DNA from: an uncultured Lactobacillaceae bacterium
GTDB lineage: Bacteria; Bacillota; Bacilli; Lactobacillales; Lactobacillaceae
Reading direction: 5' to 3'
Assembly: GCA_934216625.1 (NCBI GenBank)
Contig: CAKQCC010000018.1
Coordinates: forward strand, 1-13,029
DNA length: 13,029 nucleotides
Numbering within the stretch: position 1 is the stretch's first letter; each line of letters starts with the position of its first letter. The notes beneath the pieces were generated by a model, which saw only the letters and a list, made by a program, of their open reading frames with translations, was not told where the DNA came from and searched no databases. Both the position numbers and the translations under genes were made by a program. Shown here piece by piece: positions 1 to 7,512 of this stretch.

Positions 1-54
1 ATGCAGCTTCTGCAAATCGTCGTTAAAATATCAACAAATTTTTCAACCTCCTCT
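1..54 (-). other. Possible 5' end of dnaA, minus strand, frame broken
   Basis: A strong Shine-Dalgarno (AGAGGAGGTT on the minus strand, 54-45) lies next to the left edge and points out of the window. The minus frame at 30-1 reads YFNDDLQKLH, which resembles the start of DnaA domain I just before its usual aromatic-x-TW motif. That frame has a TGA immediately upstream and no start codon. The best-spaced start, TTG at 37-35, reads only four codons to a TAA; dropping one T from the T-run would join it to the YFNDDL frame. The location (divergent from rnpA, across an AT-rich gap) fits dnaA. Only about 45 bases are visible, so the identification is inference, and the frame break may be real or an assembly error. 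Confidence 0.2.
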
Positions 55-164
55 AACAATAGTGAAACAAATATTAAACAAAATTTTATAATTTTATAAT
101 TTATATTTACAATTCTATAATATATATAATTATCTACAGAATAATCTACAACTTTTTCAGATAA
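55..164. other. AT-rich intergenic region with DnaA-box-like sites (oriC-like)
   Basis: This stretch is almost pure A+T, with repeated ATTTTATAAT-type runs such as a DNA-unwinding element would have. TTATCTACA at 130-138 differs from the DnaA box TTATCCACA at one position. TAATCTACA at 142-150 differs at two, and the two starts are 12 bases apart. The Firmicutes origin normally lies near dnaA and rpmH, so an origin fragment is plausible. Several TATAAT-like hexamers (for example 116-121 and 125-130) could be promoter -10 elements for rnpA, but no convincing -35 is seen. rpmH, normally located here, is not present in any frame. Confidence 0.3.
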
Positions 165-224
165 ATTGAATTAAATGTTAAAAAAGAAACTGAATTTCAA
201 CGGGTTTTCGATACTCATCAATCG
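165..224 (+). other. rnpA upstream coding extension without a normal start; A_AAA_AAG heptamer
   Basis: The rnpA frame stays open upstream of its first GTG, back to a stop at 162-164. It reads KKETEFQRVFDTHQS before that GTG, which matches the conserved RnpA N-terminus (KKExEFQxVF). No ATG, GTG or TTG lies in frame there; ATT at 165 is the only near-start. An ATG at 175 is in the neighbouring frame. Read from that ATG, the codons AAA AAG fall on a perfect A_AAA_AAG slippery heptamer (180-186), and a -1 slip there enters the rnpA frame exactly at GAA 186. One missing A in the run would look the same. No Shine-Dalgarno is visible before either candidate start. Confidence 0.6.
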
Positions 225-503
225 GTGGCTAATCGAATGTTCGTGATTTATCGATTGAAGAAAAATAATCAGAAACATTGGCGAGTCGGGATTTCGGTTG
301 GCAAAAAGGTCGGCAATGCTGTTCACAGGAACTGGGTCAAACGAAGAATTCGCCAAACGTTAACCGACGTAAAACCGCAATTAAAGCCCGATTATGATTT
401 TTTGGTAATCGCAAGACCTCGAGCAGACGGAATGTCAATGAAAATTATCAAAAAGAATTTAATTCACGCTTTGAAATTAGCACATTTGTTAAAAATTAAT
501 TAG
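225..503 (+). CDS. rnpA: Ribonuclease P protein component
   Basis: RnpA is the small basic protein that binds RNase P RNA and helps it remove 5' leaders from precursor tRNAs in the cytoplasm. The sequence has the family hallmarks: ANRMFVIYR, RVGISVGKKVGNAV, then the RNR-type motif as HRNWVKRRIRQ, and a late DFLVIARP. The third position of the RNR motif is Trp, a position that varies in the family. From GTG 225 the protein is 92 residues, too short, because the conserved KKETEFQRVF segment lies upstream at 180-209. Counting from ATG 175 with a -1 shift gives 109 residues, a normal length. The given start is only the first conventional codon in frame and is probably not the true one. yidC follows after 19 bases, as usual. 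Identity is certain; the 5' end is not. Confidence 0.9.
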   Translation: MANRMFVIYRLKKNNQKHWRVGISVGKKVGNAVHRNWVKRRIRQTLTDVKPQLKPDYDFLVIARPRADGMSMKIIKKNLIHALKLAHLLKIN

Positions 504-522
504 TGATAGTGAGGAATAACGA

Positions 523-1359
523 TTGAAAAAATTAAAGAAATGGTTAAGTCTATCGGCAGTTGCTAGTCTAGCCCTATTTCTAACCGCTTGTAGTAATCAA
601 CCAATTACGGAACACAGTACTGGGCTATGGAATGGCGGTATCCTGCTTAACTTCTCTAGAGCAATTATTTGGCTGTCCAAAACTTTTGGTCACAGTTACG
701 GAATGGGAATTATCGTTTTTACGGTGATCGTCCGGGTAATCATCATGCCGTTAATGATTTATCAGATGCGGACGATGAGGAAAACTCAGGAAATTGCTCC
801 CCAGTTAAAAGCGCTTCAGAAAAAATATTCTTCCCATGATACCGAAACGATGCAAAAATTGCGTCAAGCCCAACAAAAACTGTATTCTGAAGCTGGGGTT
901 AATCCAATCGCCGGTTGTTTACCATTGTTAGTCCAATTACCGATCATTTGGGCCCTTTACCAATCAATCTGGCGAACTAAAGTCTTACGAACCGGTCAAT
1001 TCCTGTGGTTAAAATTGGGTAGTCGAGACCCTGATTTCGTTTTACCGATCCTAGCCGCGGTTTTTACTTTCATAAGTGTTTGGCTTTCGATGAAATCCCA
1101 AGCTCAAACGAGTGGAATGAGCAACATCATGATGATCGGAATGCCGATCTTTATCTTTTTCGCCGCACTTCGGATTCCCTCTGCTTTGTCACTTTATTGG
1201 GTAGTCACCAACGCGTTCAGCGCGGTTCAGGTTCTTTTGATTCAAAATCCGTGGAAAATTAAGAAGCGTCGTGCGATTAGACAACGTCAGCAGAAAGCTC
1301 ACCGTCGTAAGATCAGAAAAGCAATTCGTCGAGCAACCAGGAGTCGTCACAGAAGGTAG
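523..1359 (+). CDS. yidC: YidC/Oxa1 family membrane protein insertase (lipoprotein type)
   Basis: YidC inserts and folds membrane proteins, alone or with SecYEG. The start is TTG at 523, with GTGAGG at 509-514 as Shine-Dalgarno. The N-terminus is a lipoprotein signal: KKLKK, a hydrophobic stretch, then the lipobox LTAC with the lipidated Cys at residue 23. The Oxa1 core spans about residues 60-245 with five membrane segments. TVIVRVIIMPLM carries the groove arginine (R71) that receives substrate, followed by a cytoplasmic hairpin (about 82-125) and the GCLPLLVQLPIIWALYQ segment. The tail (246-278) is strongly basic, as in ribosome-binding Gram-positive YidC proteins. At 278 residues it has the family length. 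Lactobacilli often carry a second paralogue elsewhere. It sits between rnpA and jag, its standard context. Confidence 0.97.
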   Translation: MKKLKKWLSLSAVASLALFLTACSNQPITEHSTGLWNGGILLNFSRAIIWLSKTFGHSYGMGIIVFTVIVRVIIMPLMIYQMRTMRKTQEIAPQLKALQKKYSSHDTETMQKLRQAQQKLYSEAGVNPIAGCLPLLVQLPIIWALYQSIWRTKVLRTGQFLWLKLGSRDPDFVLPILAAVFTFISVWLSMKSQAQTSGMSNIMMIGMPIFIFFAALRIPSALSLYWVVTNAFSAVQVLLIQNPWKIKKRRAIRQRQQKAHRRKIRKAIRRATRSRHRR

Positions 1360-1386
1360 TTTTAGCCCCCAATTTGATTTCAATAA

Positions 1387-1395
1387 TGTTATAAT
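1387..1395 (+). promoter_or_regulatory. Extended -10 promoter ahead of jag
   Basis: TGTTATAAT matches the extended -10 form TGnTATAAT exactly. It lies 35 bases before the jag start, after yidC ends at 1359. No -35 is seen at a 17-base spacing, which extended -10 promoters tolerate. It could give jag and the genes after it expression independent of rnpA-yidC. Confidence 0.5.
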
Positions 1396-1429
1396 AATTT
1401 TAGCCTCCATTTAGAAGGAGAATTTAGTA

Positions 1430-2224
1430 ATGTCAACGTTTACAGGAAAAACGGTTAACGATGCGGTTCAGGCTGGACTAAAGTCTTTAAAAACTAGTCG
1501 ATCTGCCGTTAAAATTGATGTAATTCAAACTGCTCGAAAAGGTTTCTTTGGGATTGGCCGTCGATCCGCCAAAGTTAAATTAATTAAGAAGCAAACTGGT
1601 CATCAACCTAGTTCACAATCTTCTGCGACACGTTCGGATTCACAACATTATTCTTCAACCGAAAATGCTTCGGCAGCTCCCCGCCCCACTAGGAAGTTTA
1701 CGATTAAGCAGCGTCGTCCGAATCATTTCGATCATTCTCATGATAATAAAACCGGTCGTTCGATGAACCGAAACCAAGTTGCAATTAAGAAGCTGGAAAG
1801 TTATTTAGGAAATATCATTAGACTACTTGGCATTAGTGCAACGATGAAAGCCAAATTTAAGAATTCAAAACAGATTTACATTGACTTCAGTACTAATAAA
1901 GAAGGACTGTTGATCGGGAAACACGGCCTGACCATTAATGCCCTTCAGGAATTGAGCAAGGTTTATTTGAATCGACTCGGTTTTTATCATTTGTACGTTG
2001 AATTAGATACTGCTAATTACCGTCAGCGCCGAATGGAGATTTTAGGCCGGTTGTCTGAACAGACCGCCCGCGAAGCAGTCGCAACCGGTAAACCGGTTTA
2101 CTTAGATCCAATGCCAAGTTTTGAACGAAAAAAGATTCACAAAACTTTAGAGAACAGTGATCACGTTACGACCTATTCGGCGGGACGTGAACCTTATCGC
2201 GCAGTAGTAGTGGCACCTAAATAA
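1430..2224 (+). CDS. jag: Jag/KhpB RNA-binding protein (Jag-N, KH, R3H domains)
   Basis: Jag (also KhpB or EloR) is a cytoplasmic RNA-binding protein tied to cell elongation and division control in Firmicutes; it works with KhpA in some species. Three parts are visible. A Jag-N domain (about 1-52) includes ARKGFFGIGRRSAKVKL. A hydrophilic, Ser/His-rich linker (about 53-115) shows no clear fold. A type II KH domain (about 118-195) has the GKHG loop at 163-166, and a C-terminal R3H domain (about 198-262) has the R-x3-H motif as R233 to H237. The start is ATG with AAGGAG at 1415-1420. The 264-residue length is normal. It follows yidC as in most Firmicutes and has its own extended -10 element. 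Confidence 0.95.
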   Translation: MSTFTGKTVNDAVQAGLKSLKTSRSAVKIDVIQTARKGFFGIGRRSAKVKLIKKQTGHQPSSQSSATRSDSQHYSSTENASAAPRPTRKFTIKQRRPNHFDHSHDNKTGRSMNRNQVAIKKLESYLGNIIRLLGISATMKAKFKNSKQIYIDFSTNKEGLLIGKHGLTINALQELSKVYLNRLGFYHLYVELDTANYRQRRMEILGRLSEQTAREAVATGKPVYLDPMPSFERKKIHKTLENSDHVTTYSAGREPYRAVVVAPK

Positions 2225-2249
2225 TTTTAACGAAATTGAAGTAGTAAGA

Positions 2250-2298
2250 GTGCTTGGTCCGCGGGTCAATTTAGTTCGTGGCAAGCACCCTTTCTTTT
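2250..2298 (+). terminator. Hairpin with T-rich tail between jag and mnmE
   Basis: GTGCTTG (2250-2256) pairs with CAAGCAC (2282-2288) around a 25-base loop, followed by CCTTTCTTTT. It looks like an intrinsic terminator or attenuator after jag. The long loop and interrupted T-run suggest partial read-through into mnmE, which has no obvious promoter of its own. Confidence 0.55.
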
Positions 2299-2313
2299 AA
2301 ACGGAAGTGAAAA

Positions 2314-3720
2314 ATGGCTCATCAAACGTTAACTACCCAAGATTTTGATACGATTGCCGCAATTTCGACGCCACCCGGTGAAGGTGGAATCTCGATTGTT
2401 CGCATGAGTGGAAAAAACGCGTTTCGAATTATTAAAAAGATTTATCGTGGTAAAAATTTAGATCGAGTTGCCACCGACACAATTAATTATGGTCATATTG
2501 TTGATCCGGGTCACCATGATGAAGAAGTGGACGAAGTAATGGTTTCAATTATGCGTTCACCCAAAACGTATACCCGTGAAAACATCGTGGAAATTAATTG
2601 TCACGGTGGCTTGCTGGTGACTAACCGAATCCTGCAGTTATGCTTGGATAACGGGGCCCGGATGGCTAAGCCCGGTGAATTTACCGAACGAGCCTTTTTA
2701 AACGGTCGGATCGATTTGTCACAATCCGAGGCCGTAATGGATTTGATTGAAGCTAAGACTAATCAATCAACCAAAGCGGCTTTAAACCAGCTGGATGGTA
2801 AACTTTCCCGGATGGTTAAACGACTTCGCCATCAGATTTTGAAAACAATCGCGAACGTTGAAGTGAACATTGATTATCCCGAATATGACGAAGCTGAAGT
2901 AATGACCACCAAAATCATTAAACGTCGCTCATTAGCTGTGAAAAAATCAATTAAGCGATTGTTGACCACCGCCAAAACCGGAACGATCTTGCGGAACGGC
3001 CTGGCAACCGCGATTGTGGGTCGACCGAACGTCGGGAAGTCGAGTCTTTTGAATCGACTCCTGCACCAGGACAAAGCGATCGTGACTAATGTTCCGGGAA
3101 CCACCCGTGATTCGCTAGAAGAATACGTTAACGTTCGCGGGGTTCCGCTTAAACTGGTCGACACGGCTGGAATCCGTAGTGCTCAGAACCAAATTGAAAA
3201 AATTGGGGTTCAGCGTTCCGAAAAAGCAATTCGGCGGGCTGATTTAGTGCTATTAGTCTTGAATGCCCACGAGAAATTAACCGATGAAGACCGAAAATTA
3301 TTTAAGATGACCGCTTCCGACCAGAGAATCGTGATTCTGAATAAGACTGATTTGCCCGTTAACATTGAAGTTAATCAGGTCAAAAAAGCAGCCGGTAGTA
3401 ATAACGTAATCACTACGGCCGCAATTAAACTTAACGGAACGGATTCACTCGAAAAACGGATTGCTCAAATGTTCTTTAAAAAAGGAATTCAGAGTACCCA
3501 GAATGAAGTAATGGTGACTAACGCTAGGCAGGTTAATTTATTGCATAAAGCTGATCAAGCTTTAAGCGACGTTTTAAAGGGAATTAAAGCTGGCATGCCA
3601 GTTGATTTGGTTCAAATTGATTTGAAACGTTGCTGGAAATTCTTAGGTGAAATTACTGGTGATACTTACACCGGTGAATTGCTGGATCAGCTTTTTAGTC
3701 AATTTTGTGTTGGAAAATAA
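2314..3720 (+). CDS. mnmE: tRNA uridine-5-carboxymethylaminomethyl GTPase MnmE
   Basis: MnmE, with MnmG, adds the carboxymethylaminomethyl group to C5 of wobble uridine (U34) in tRNAs reading two-codon boxes, using a folate one-carbon donor and GTP hydrolysis. The N-terminal folate-binding domain (about 1-125) shows DTIAAISTPPGEGGISIVR. The helical domain is interrupted by a Ras-like G domain with all motifs: GRPNVGKS (236-243), TTRD (263-266), DTAG (283-286) and NKTD (343-346). The C-terminus is FCVGK, carrying the conserved catalytic-site Cys (C465). At 468 residues it is full length. ATG 2314 gives the expected N-terminus and follows GGAAGTG. mnmG starts 31 bases after its stop, so the two partners are co-transcribed. 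Confidence 0.98.
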   Translation: MAHQTLTTQDFDTIAAISTPPGEGGISIVRMSGKNAFRIIKKIYRGKNLDRVATDTINYGHIVDPGHHDEEVDEVMVSIMRSPKTYTRENIVEINCHGGLLVTNRILQLCLDNGARMAKPGEFTERAFLNGRIDLSQSEAVMDLIEAKTNQSTKAALNQLDGKLSRMVKRLRHQILKTIANVEVNIDYPEYDEAEVMTTKIIKRRSLAVKKSIKRLLTTAKTGTILRNGLATAIVGRPNVGKSSLLNRLLHQDKAIVTNVPGTTRDSLEEYVNVRGVPLKLVDTAGIRSAQNQIEKIGVQRSEKAIRRADLVLLVLNAHEKLTDEDRKLFKMTASDQRIVILNKTDLPVNIEVNQVKKAAGSNNVITTAAIKLNGTDSLEKRIAQMFFKKGIQSTQNEVMVTNARQVNLLHKADQALSDVLKGIKAGMPVDLVQIDLKRCWKFLGEITGDTYTGELLDQLFSQFCVGK

Positions 3721-3751
3721 CGATTTGAATTGAACCAACGGAGGAAACGCT

Positions 3752-5704
3752 ATGAATAATGATGATAACCGGGCGTTAATTCGACCGATCAAAAAACTTT
3801 ACCGGGCCGGTAACTACGACGTAATCGTGGTTGGTGCCGGTCATGCGGGATGTGAAGCGGCACTGGCAGCAGCTCGAATGGGCAATTCCACTTTGCTTTT
3901 GACCATTAATCTAGATATGGTGGCTTTTATGCCGTGCAATCCGTCAGTTGGCGGGCCCGCCAAGGGAGTTGTCGTTCGCGAAGTTGACGCGCTCGGCGGT
4001 GAAATGGGCCGAAATATTGATAAGACTTACGTTCAGATGCGAATGTTGAATACCGGAAAAGGGCCGGCAGTTCGCGCTTTGCGAGCTCAAGCTGATAAAC
4101 ACGCTTATCATATGGAAATGAAGCACACGATTGAGAAAACGAAACATCTAACGCTCCGGCAAGCGATTGTTGATGACTTGGTTGTTAAAGACGGGGTTTG
4201 TAAAGGAGTTGTTACCAATACCGGAGCTAAATATTCGGCCAAAACGGTGGTGGTTTGTGCCGGCACCGCGGCTCGTGGTCAGATTATTATCGGCGAACTC
4301 CAGTATTCTTCGGGACCCAATAATTCATTACCGTCAATTAAGTTATTTGAAAATTTAAAAAACAAATATCATTTTAAGTTACGTCGCTTCAAAACCGGGA
4401 CGCCGCCGCGGGTTGAAAAAGACAGTATTGATTTTGACCAGACTAAGGAACAACCTGGTGACCCGATTCCGCATCATTTCAGCTTTATGACACCGGACAG
4501 TGATTACATTCCGGTCAGCAAGCAACTTTCCTGCTGGTTGACGTACACCAACCCGAAGACCCACGCAATCATTCGCAAGAATCTATCACGGGCGCCAATG
4601 TACAACGGGATTATTCAGGGTGTCGGTCCGCGCTATTGCCCGTCAATCGAAGATAAAGTGGTTCGGTTTGCGGACAAAACCCATCACCAGATCTTTTTGG
4701 AACCGGAAGGCCGACACACCGATGAATATTACGTTGATGAACTTTCAACTTCCATGCCGGAAGAGATTCAGCAACAAATGTTGCATTCGATTAAAGGCTT
4801 GCACCATGCTCAAATGATGCGTCCCGGCTACGCGATTGAATACGACGTAATTGATCCGTATCAGCTTAAGTTGAATTTCGAAACGAAGCGAATCAAGAAT
4901 TTGTTTACGGCCGGTCAAACGAACGGCACTTCTGGTTATGAAGAAGCGGCCGGTCAGGGCATTTACGCCGGCATTAACGCCGGCTTGCGTGCTCAAAATC
5001 GACCACCGATGATTTTGAAACGCGATCAAGCTTACATCGGTGTCTTAGTGGATGACCTGGTTACTAAGGGAACTAATGAACCATACCGGTTATTGACTAG
5101 TCGAGCCGAATACCGTTTGCTTTTGCGGCACGATAATGCTGACTTGCGGTTGACCGGGATTGGCCACAAAGTTGGTTTAGTTTCTGACGAGCGTTATCAC
5201 AAGATGCTGGCGAAGAAGGCGGCGATTCAAGGTGAAATCAAGCGCTTGAATCAGACCCGGGTTAAGCCCGGTGCTAAGGTTGATCACTTTGTTGAAGCTC
5301 ACGGTGATAAGCCATTGAAGGACGGAATTAAAGCCGCGGTATTTTTACGGCGCCCTTACGTAACGTATAATTCATTATTGCATTTCATTCCGGATCCACC
5401 AAAACCGCTGGGTCGTCACGTGATTGAAGAAGTCGAAATTGAAACTAAGTACGCTGGCTACATCGCCAAAGAAGAAACCAGTGTGAAACGCCTGCATCGT
5501 TTAGAAGCCAAGAAGATTCCGAAAGACATTGATTACGACGCGATTGACGAGATCGCAACGGAAGCTCGCCAAAAGTTAGAAAAGATCCAGCCGCGCAGCA
5601 TTGCGCAGGCTTCCCGGATTAGTGGTGTGAACCCGTCTGATATTGCGGTTCTAACGATTTATATTGAGAGTCAAAAGCACCAAAATAATCAAAAACGTAA
5701 GTAA
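3752..5704 (+). CDS. mnmG: tRNA uridine-5-carboxymethylaminomethyl synthesis enzyme MnmG
   Basis: MnmG (GidA) is the FAD- and NADH-dependent partner of MnmE in wobble-uridine modification. The FAD-binding Rossmann motif is GAGHAG at residues 28-33. Other hallmarks are [12 protein letters not shown] (about 61-72), [18 protein letters not shown] with the second conserved Cys (C296), [18 protein letters not shown], and the C-terminal helical MnmE/tRNA-binding region with [20 protein letters not shown]. The protein has 650 residues, slightly longer than most, because about 20 residues precede the usual [12 protein letters not shown] start. ATG 3752 is supported by CGGAGGAAA eight or so bases upstream. 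It is immediately downstream of mnmE, as in most Firmicutes. Confidence 0.98.
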   Translation: MNNDDNRALIRPIKKLYRAGNYDVIVVGAGHAGCEAALAAARMGNSTLLLTINLDMVAFMPCNPSVGGPAKGVVVREVDALGGEMGRNIDKTYVQMRMLNTGKGPAVRALRAQADKHAYHMEMKHTIEKTKHLTLRQAIVDDLVVKDGVCKGVVTNTGAKYSAKTVVVCAGTAARGQIIIGELQYSSGPNNSLPSIKLFENLKNKYHFKLRRFKTGTPPRVEKDSIDFDQTKEQPGDPIPHHFSFMTPDSDYIPVSKQLSCWLTYTNPKTHAIIRKNLSRAPMYNGIIQGVGPRYCPSIEDKVVRFADKTHHQIFLEPEGRHTDEYYVDELSTSMPEEIQQQMLHSIKGLHHAQMMRPGYAIEYDVIDPYQLKLNFETKRIKNLFTAGQTNGTSGYEEAAGQGIYAGINAGLRAQNRPPMILKRDQAYIGVLVDDLVTKGTNEPYRLLTSRAEYRLLLRHDNADLRLTGIGHKVGLVSDERYHKMLAKKAAIQGEIKRLNQTRVKPGAKVDHFVEAHGDKPLKDGIKAAVFLRRPYVTYNSLLHFIPDPPKPLGRHVIEEVEIETKYAGYIAKEETSVKRLHRLEAKKIPKDIDYDAIDEIATEARQKLEKIQPRSIAQASRISGVNPSDIAVLTIYIESQKHQNNQKRK

Positions 5705-5739
5705 AAAATTTCCCTGTTCTTAGAAAGTCAGGCTAATGA

Positions 5740-6675
5740 ATGTTAAGAAATAGTCATACTCAAGTTGCGAAAGGAATTTTCTGGGCGTTTCTCTCGTCAG
5801 CAATGTTCGGAATTTCAACGACCGTTTTGCAGTTCGTTTCCCAAAACGAAAGGATCCCGGCCACTTGGTTTTTATCGGCCCGGACGCTGTTCGCTGGAAT
5901 TATCCTGTTGGCAATCGGGGCCTTAATTTATGGTAAGCGGATGTTTACGATTTTTCGGACGCTTCGCGGGATCGTCAGTTTGGTTTCTTACGCGATTTTG
6001 GGCCTAGGGGCTAACCTATTGACGTTTTACTTCAGTGTTCAGAACGGTAATTCGGCAATGTCGGCAATTTTGCAATATCTGGCTCCCTTGTTTATCGTGA
6101 TCGGGACCGTTATTTTTCAACGAAAGAAACCCCTAGCCAGTGATTTACTGGTCTTTGTGATCGCCTTTGTCGGGGTGACTTTAGCCCTGACGAAAGGTGA
6201 TTTTTCGAAACTTTCAATCAGCATGCTTTCGTTGCTCTGGGGAATTGGTTCCGGAATTACCCAAGCCTTATACATTGTTTTACCGCGGCCGCTGGTTCGC
6301 CGGCATGATTCACCGATCTTAATTCTGGGCTGGGGAACTTTGATTAGCGGAATCCTGTTTAATTTTAACCGACCGGTTTGGGTTGGCGTTCCGAAAATTA
6401 ATTTAGCCCTCGTCTTGAGTGTGGGTTGCATGGTGCTAATTGGGACGGTCTTGCCGTTTATCATCGTTCTGCACTCTTCAAAATTCGCGTCGTCTGAAGT
6501 AATCAGTTTAGTGGACGCGACCGAGCCGGTAGTGACCTTTATTTTAAGTATGATCTTCTTTAGCCTGAAAGTTAATGCAGTGGAAGTAATTGGTGCCGTA
6601 ATGGTGGTGATCGCAATTGCGTTATTGCAAATCTTCCACGGCAGGCTGGAAAAGAAGCGAACTCGACAGGCTTAG
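5740..6675 (+). CDS. EamA/DMT-superfamily transporter
   Basis: This is an integral membrane protein with about ten hydrophobic segments arranged as two repeated EamA halves (about 10-150 and 160-300). The first begins GIFWAFLSSAMFGISTTVLQF, the second SLLWGIGSGITQALY. EamA carriers export or exchange small metabolites or amino acids; the substrate cannot be told from sequence. In the second half, SLVDATEPVVTFILSMIFF matches the typical family motif S(x)LEPVxA near TM9. The protein has 311 residues, normal for the family. ATG 5740 has only a weak Shine-Dalgarno (AGAAAG). It begins 35 bases after mnmG with no terminator seen between, so read-through is likely. It is the last gene before the AT-rich island. 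Confidence 0.88.
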   Translation: MLRNSHTQVAKGIFWAFLSSAMFGISTTVLQFVSQNERIPATWFLSARTLFAGIILLAIGALIYGKRMFTIFRTLRGIVSLVSYAILGLGANLLTFYFSVQNGNSAMSAILQYLAPLFIVIGTVIFQRKKPLASDLLVFVIAFVGVTLALTKGDFSKLSISMLSLLWGIGSGITQALYIVLPRPLVRRHDSPILILGWGTLISGILFNFNRPVWVGVPKINLALVLSVGCMVLIGTVLPFIIVLHSSKFASSEVISLVDATEPVVTFILSMIFFSLKVNAVEVIGAVMVVIAIALLQIFHGRLEKKRTRQA

Positions 6676-6724
6676 TTGAAATTTAAAATTATATTGTAAT
6701 CCAATGTAGTCAGAAGGAATTACT

Positions 6725-6982
6725 ATGAGCAAAATAACTACGCCAACTACAGTAAGAATCGATAAATCATTAAAGAAACAGACTGATCGTGATTTAAAAG
6801 ATATGGGATTAACTTTCTCTTCGTTCGTCACAATGGCATCAAAATTATTGGTTAAAGAGGGTAAATTGCCATTCACACCAATTACTCAACGTGAAATTAA
6901 TTTCAAACGTCAGGACGATAAAGTGAAATCAGAAATTAAAAATGAAAAACCTGGCGATTTTAATCCAAAAAATGCCTTATGA
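6725..6982 (+). CDS. RelB/DinJ-family antitoxin
   Basis: This 85-residue protein has the plan of a type II antitoxin. The N-terminal ribbon-helix-helix part (about 6-50) reads TTVRIDKSLKKQTDRDLKDM, then GLTFSSFVTMASKLLV and GKLPF, matching RelB/DinJ (VRID.., GLT.S.A.., ..G.LPF). The C-terminal part (about 55-85) is charged and probably disordered, the type of tail that wraps and blocks the toxin. It should bind DNA as a dimer and repress its own operon. ATG 6725 follows AGAAGGAA. The last base triplet region overlaps the next gene as ATGA, so the two are translationally coupled. The fold family is clear; the exact subfamily is not. Confidence 0.8.
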   Translation: MSKITTPTTVRIDKSLKKQTDRDLKDMGLTFSSFVTMASKLLVKEGKLPFTPITQREINFKRQDDKVKSEIKNEKPGDFNPKNAL

Positions 6983-7266
6983 TTAATAATATTGATCAAT
7001 ATCCAAAACAATATACTGTGATTCCGCGGAAAGACGTTATCAAAAATGACATTCCTAAAATTAAATCAACAGGACGTTATTTTAAATTTAAAAGAATCGT
7101 AAACGTTTTGAAACGTCAACCGACGTCGCATTTATTTTACGGTGAAAAATTGAACGGCAAACCAACTCGCTACACGATGCGATTAGATATTGAAAATCGA
7201 GTTGAATATACAATTGATACTAAAAATAAAGTCGTGAAAATTTATAGTGCTTGGTCGCATCCTTAA
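6979..7266 (+). CDS. RelE/YoeB-like type II toxin
   Basis: The start codon overlaps the antitoxin stop by 4 bases, the usual arrangement for a toxin gene. The C-terminal half fits the RelE/ParE fold, closest by eye to YoeB, an mRNA interferase acting in the ribosome A site. E56, R68, R74 and H94 line up with the YoeB residues E46, R59, R65 and H83, with the same 6-residue spacing between the arginines. The segment around RLDIENRVEYTID is the typical R-x-x-x-E-x-R-h-x-Y-x-I strand. Oddities: the protein ends in His-Pro where YoeB ends in His-Tyr, and the N-terminal 25 residues (MINNIDQYPKQYTVIPRKDV) do not resemble YoeB. Activity is therefore inferred, not certain. It has 95 residues; the family range is about 84-100. 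Confidence 0.62.
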   Translation: MINNIDQYPKQYTVIPRKDVIKNDIPKIKSTGRYFKFKRIVNVLKRQPTSHLFYGEKLNGKPTRYTMRLDIENRVEYTIDTKNKVVKIYSAWSHP

Positions 7267-7435
7267 TCATTATTATAATAGGGAAGCAGCTAATTATAGA
7301 ATTAAACACATTGAAAAATATCTATTGTATAAAGAAGAAGTGCAATGGAGACATTATATTACCGAAGATAATAATGGTGGTGATAATGATTTCTTAGATA
7401 CTGATGCTAGTTCCGTGCCGGATTATTATTCATAG
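7247..7435 (+). pseudogene. Remnant of an unrecognised, possibly phage-like gene
   Basis: An open frame overlaps the toxin end and runs to a stop at 7433. The only start is GTG 7247, which has no Shine-Dalgarno and lies inside the toxin gene. From about 7268 the frame reads like a genuine protein N-terminal region: YYNREAANYRIKHIEKYLLY, then an acidic stretch with NNGGDNDFLD. This helix-forming start recalls small phage proteins of the DUF1492/ArpU kind, but that is only an impression. After the TAG, the same frame stays readable for about 100 bases (KSYYQLISRILDDLNGD), suggesting a gene that lost its start and gained a stop. Confidence 0.35.
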
Positions 7436-7512
7436 AAATCTTATTATCAACTTATAAGTAGAATTCTAGATGATTTGAACGGAGATTCAGATGATCCCGG
7501 GTCCATTAATAT

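Noticed and set aside
1..170. rpmH (ribosomal protein L34) expected before rnpA
   Set aside because: All frames were read for the MKRTYQP and KGR hallmarks; nothing matching was found.
2874..5029. Several minus-strand open frames of 60-100 codons inside mnmE and mnmG
   Set aside because: They are opposite well-identified genes, have no Shine-Dalgarno and read as low-complexity antisense text; they are shadows of real coding sequence.
6117..6464. A 115-codon minus-strand open frame inside the EamA transporter gene
   Set aside because: Antisense to a clear membrane protein, rich in Lys/Pro/Thr as expected from antisense of hydrophobic codons, and without initiation signals.
6676..6700. A promoter TTGAAA with TGTAAT ahead of the antitoxin gene
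   Set aside because: The spacing is only about 13 bases, too short for a sigma-A promoter; a promoter probably exists here but its elements cannot be fixed.
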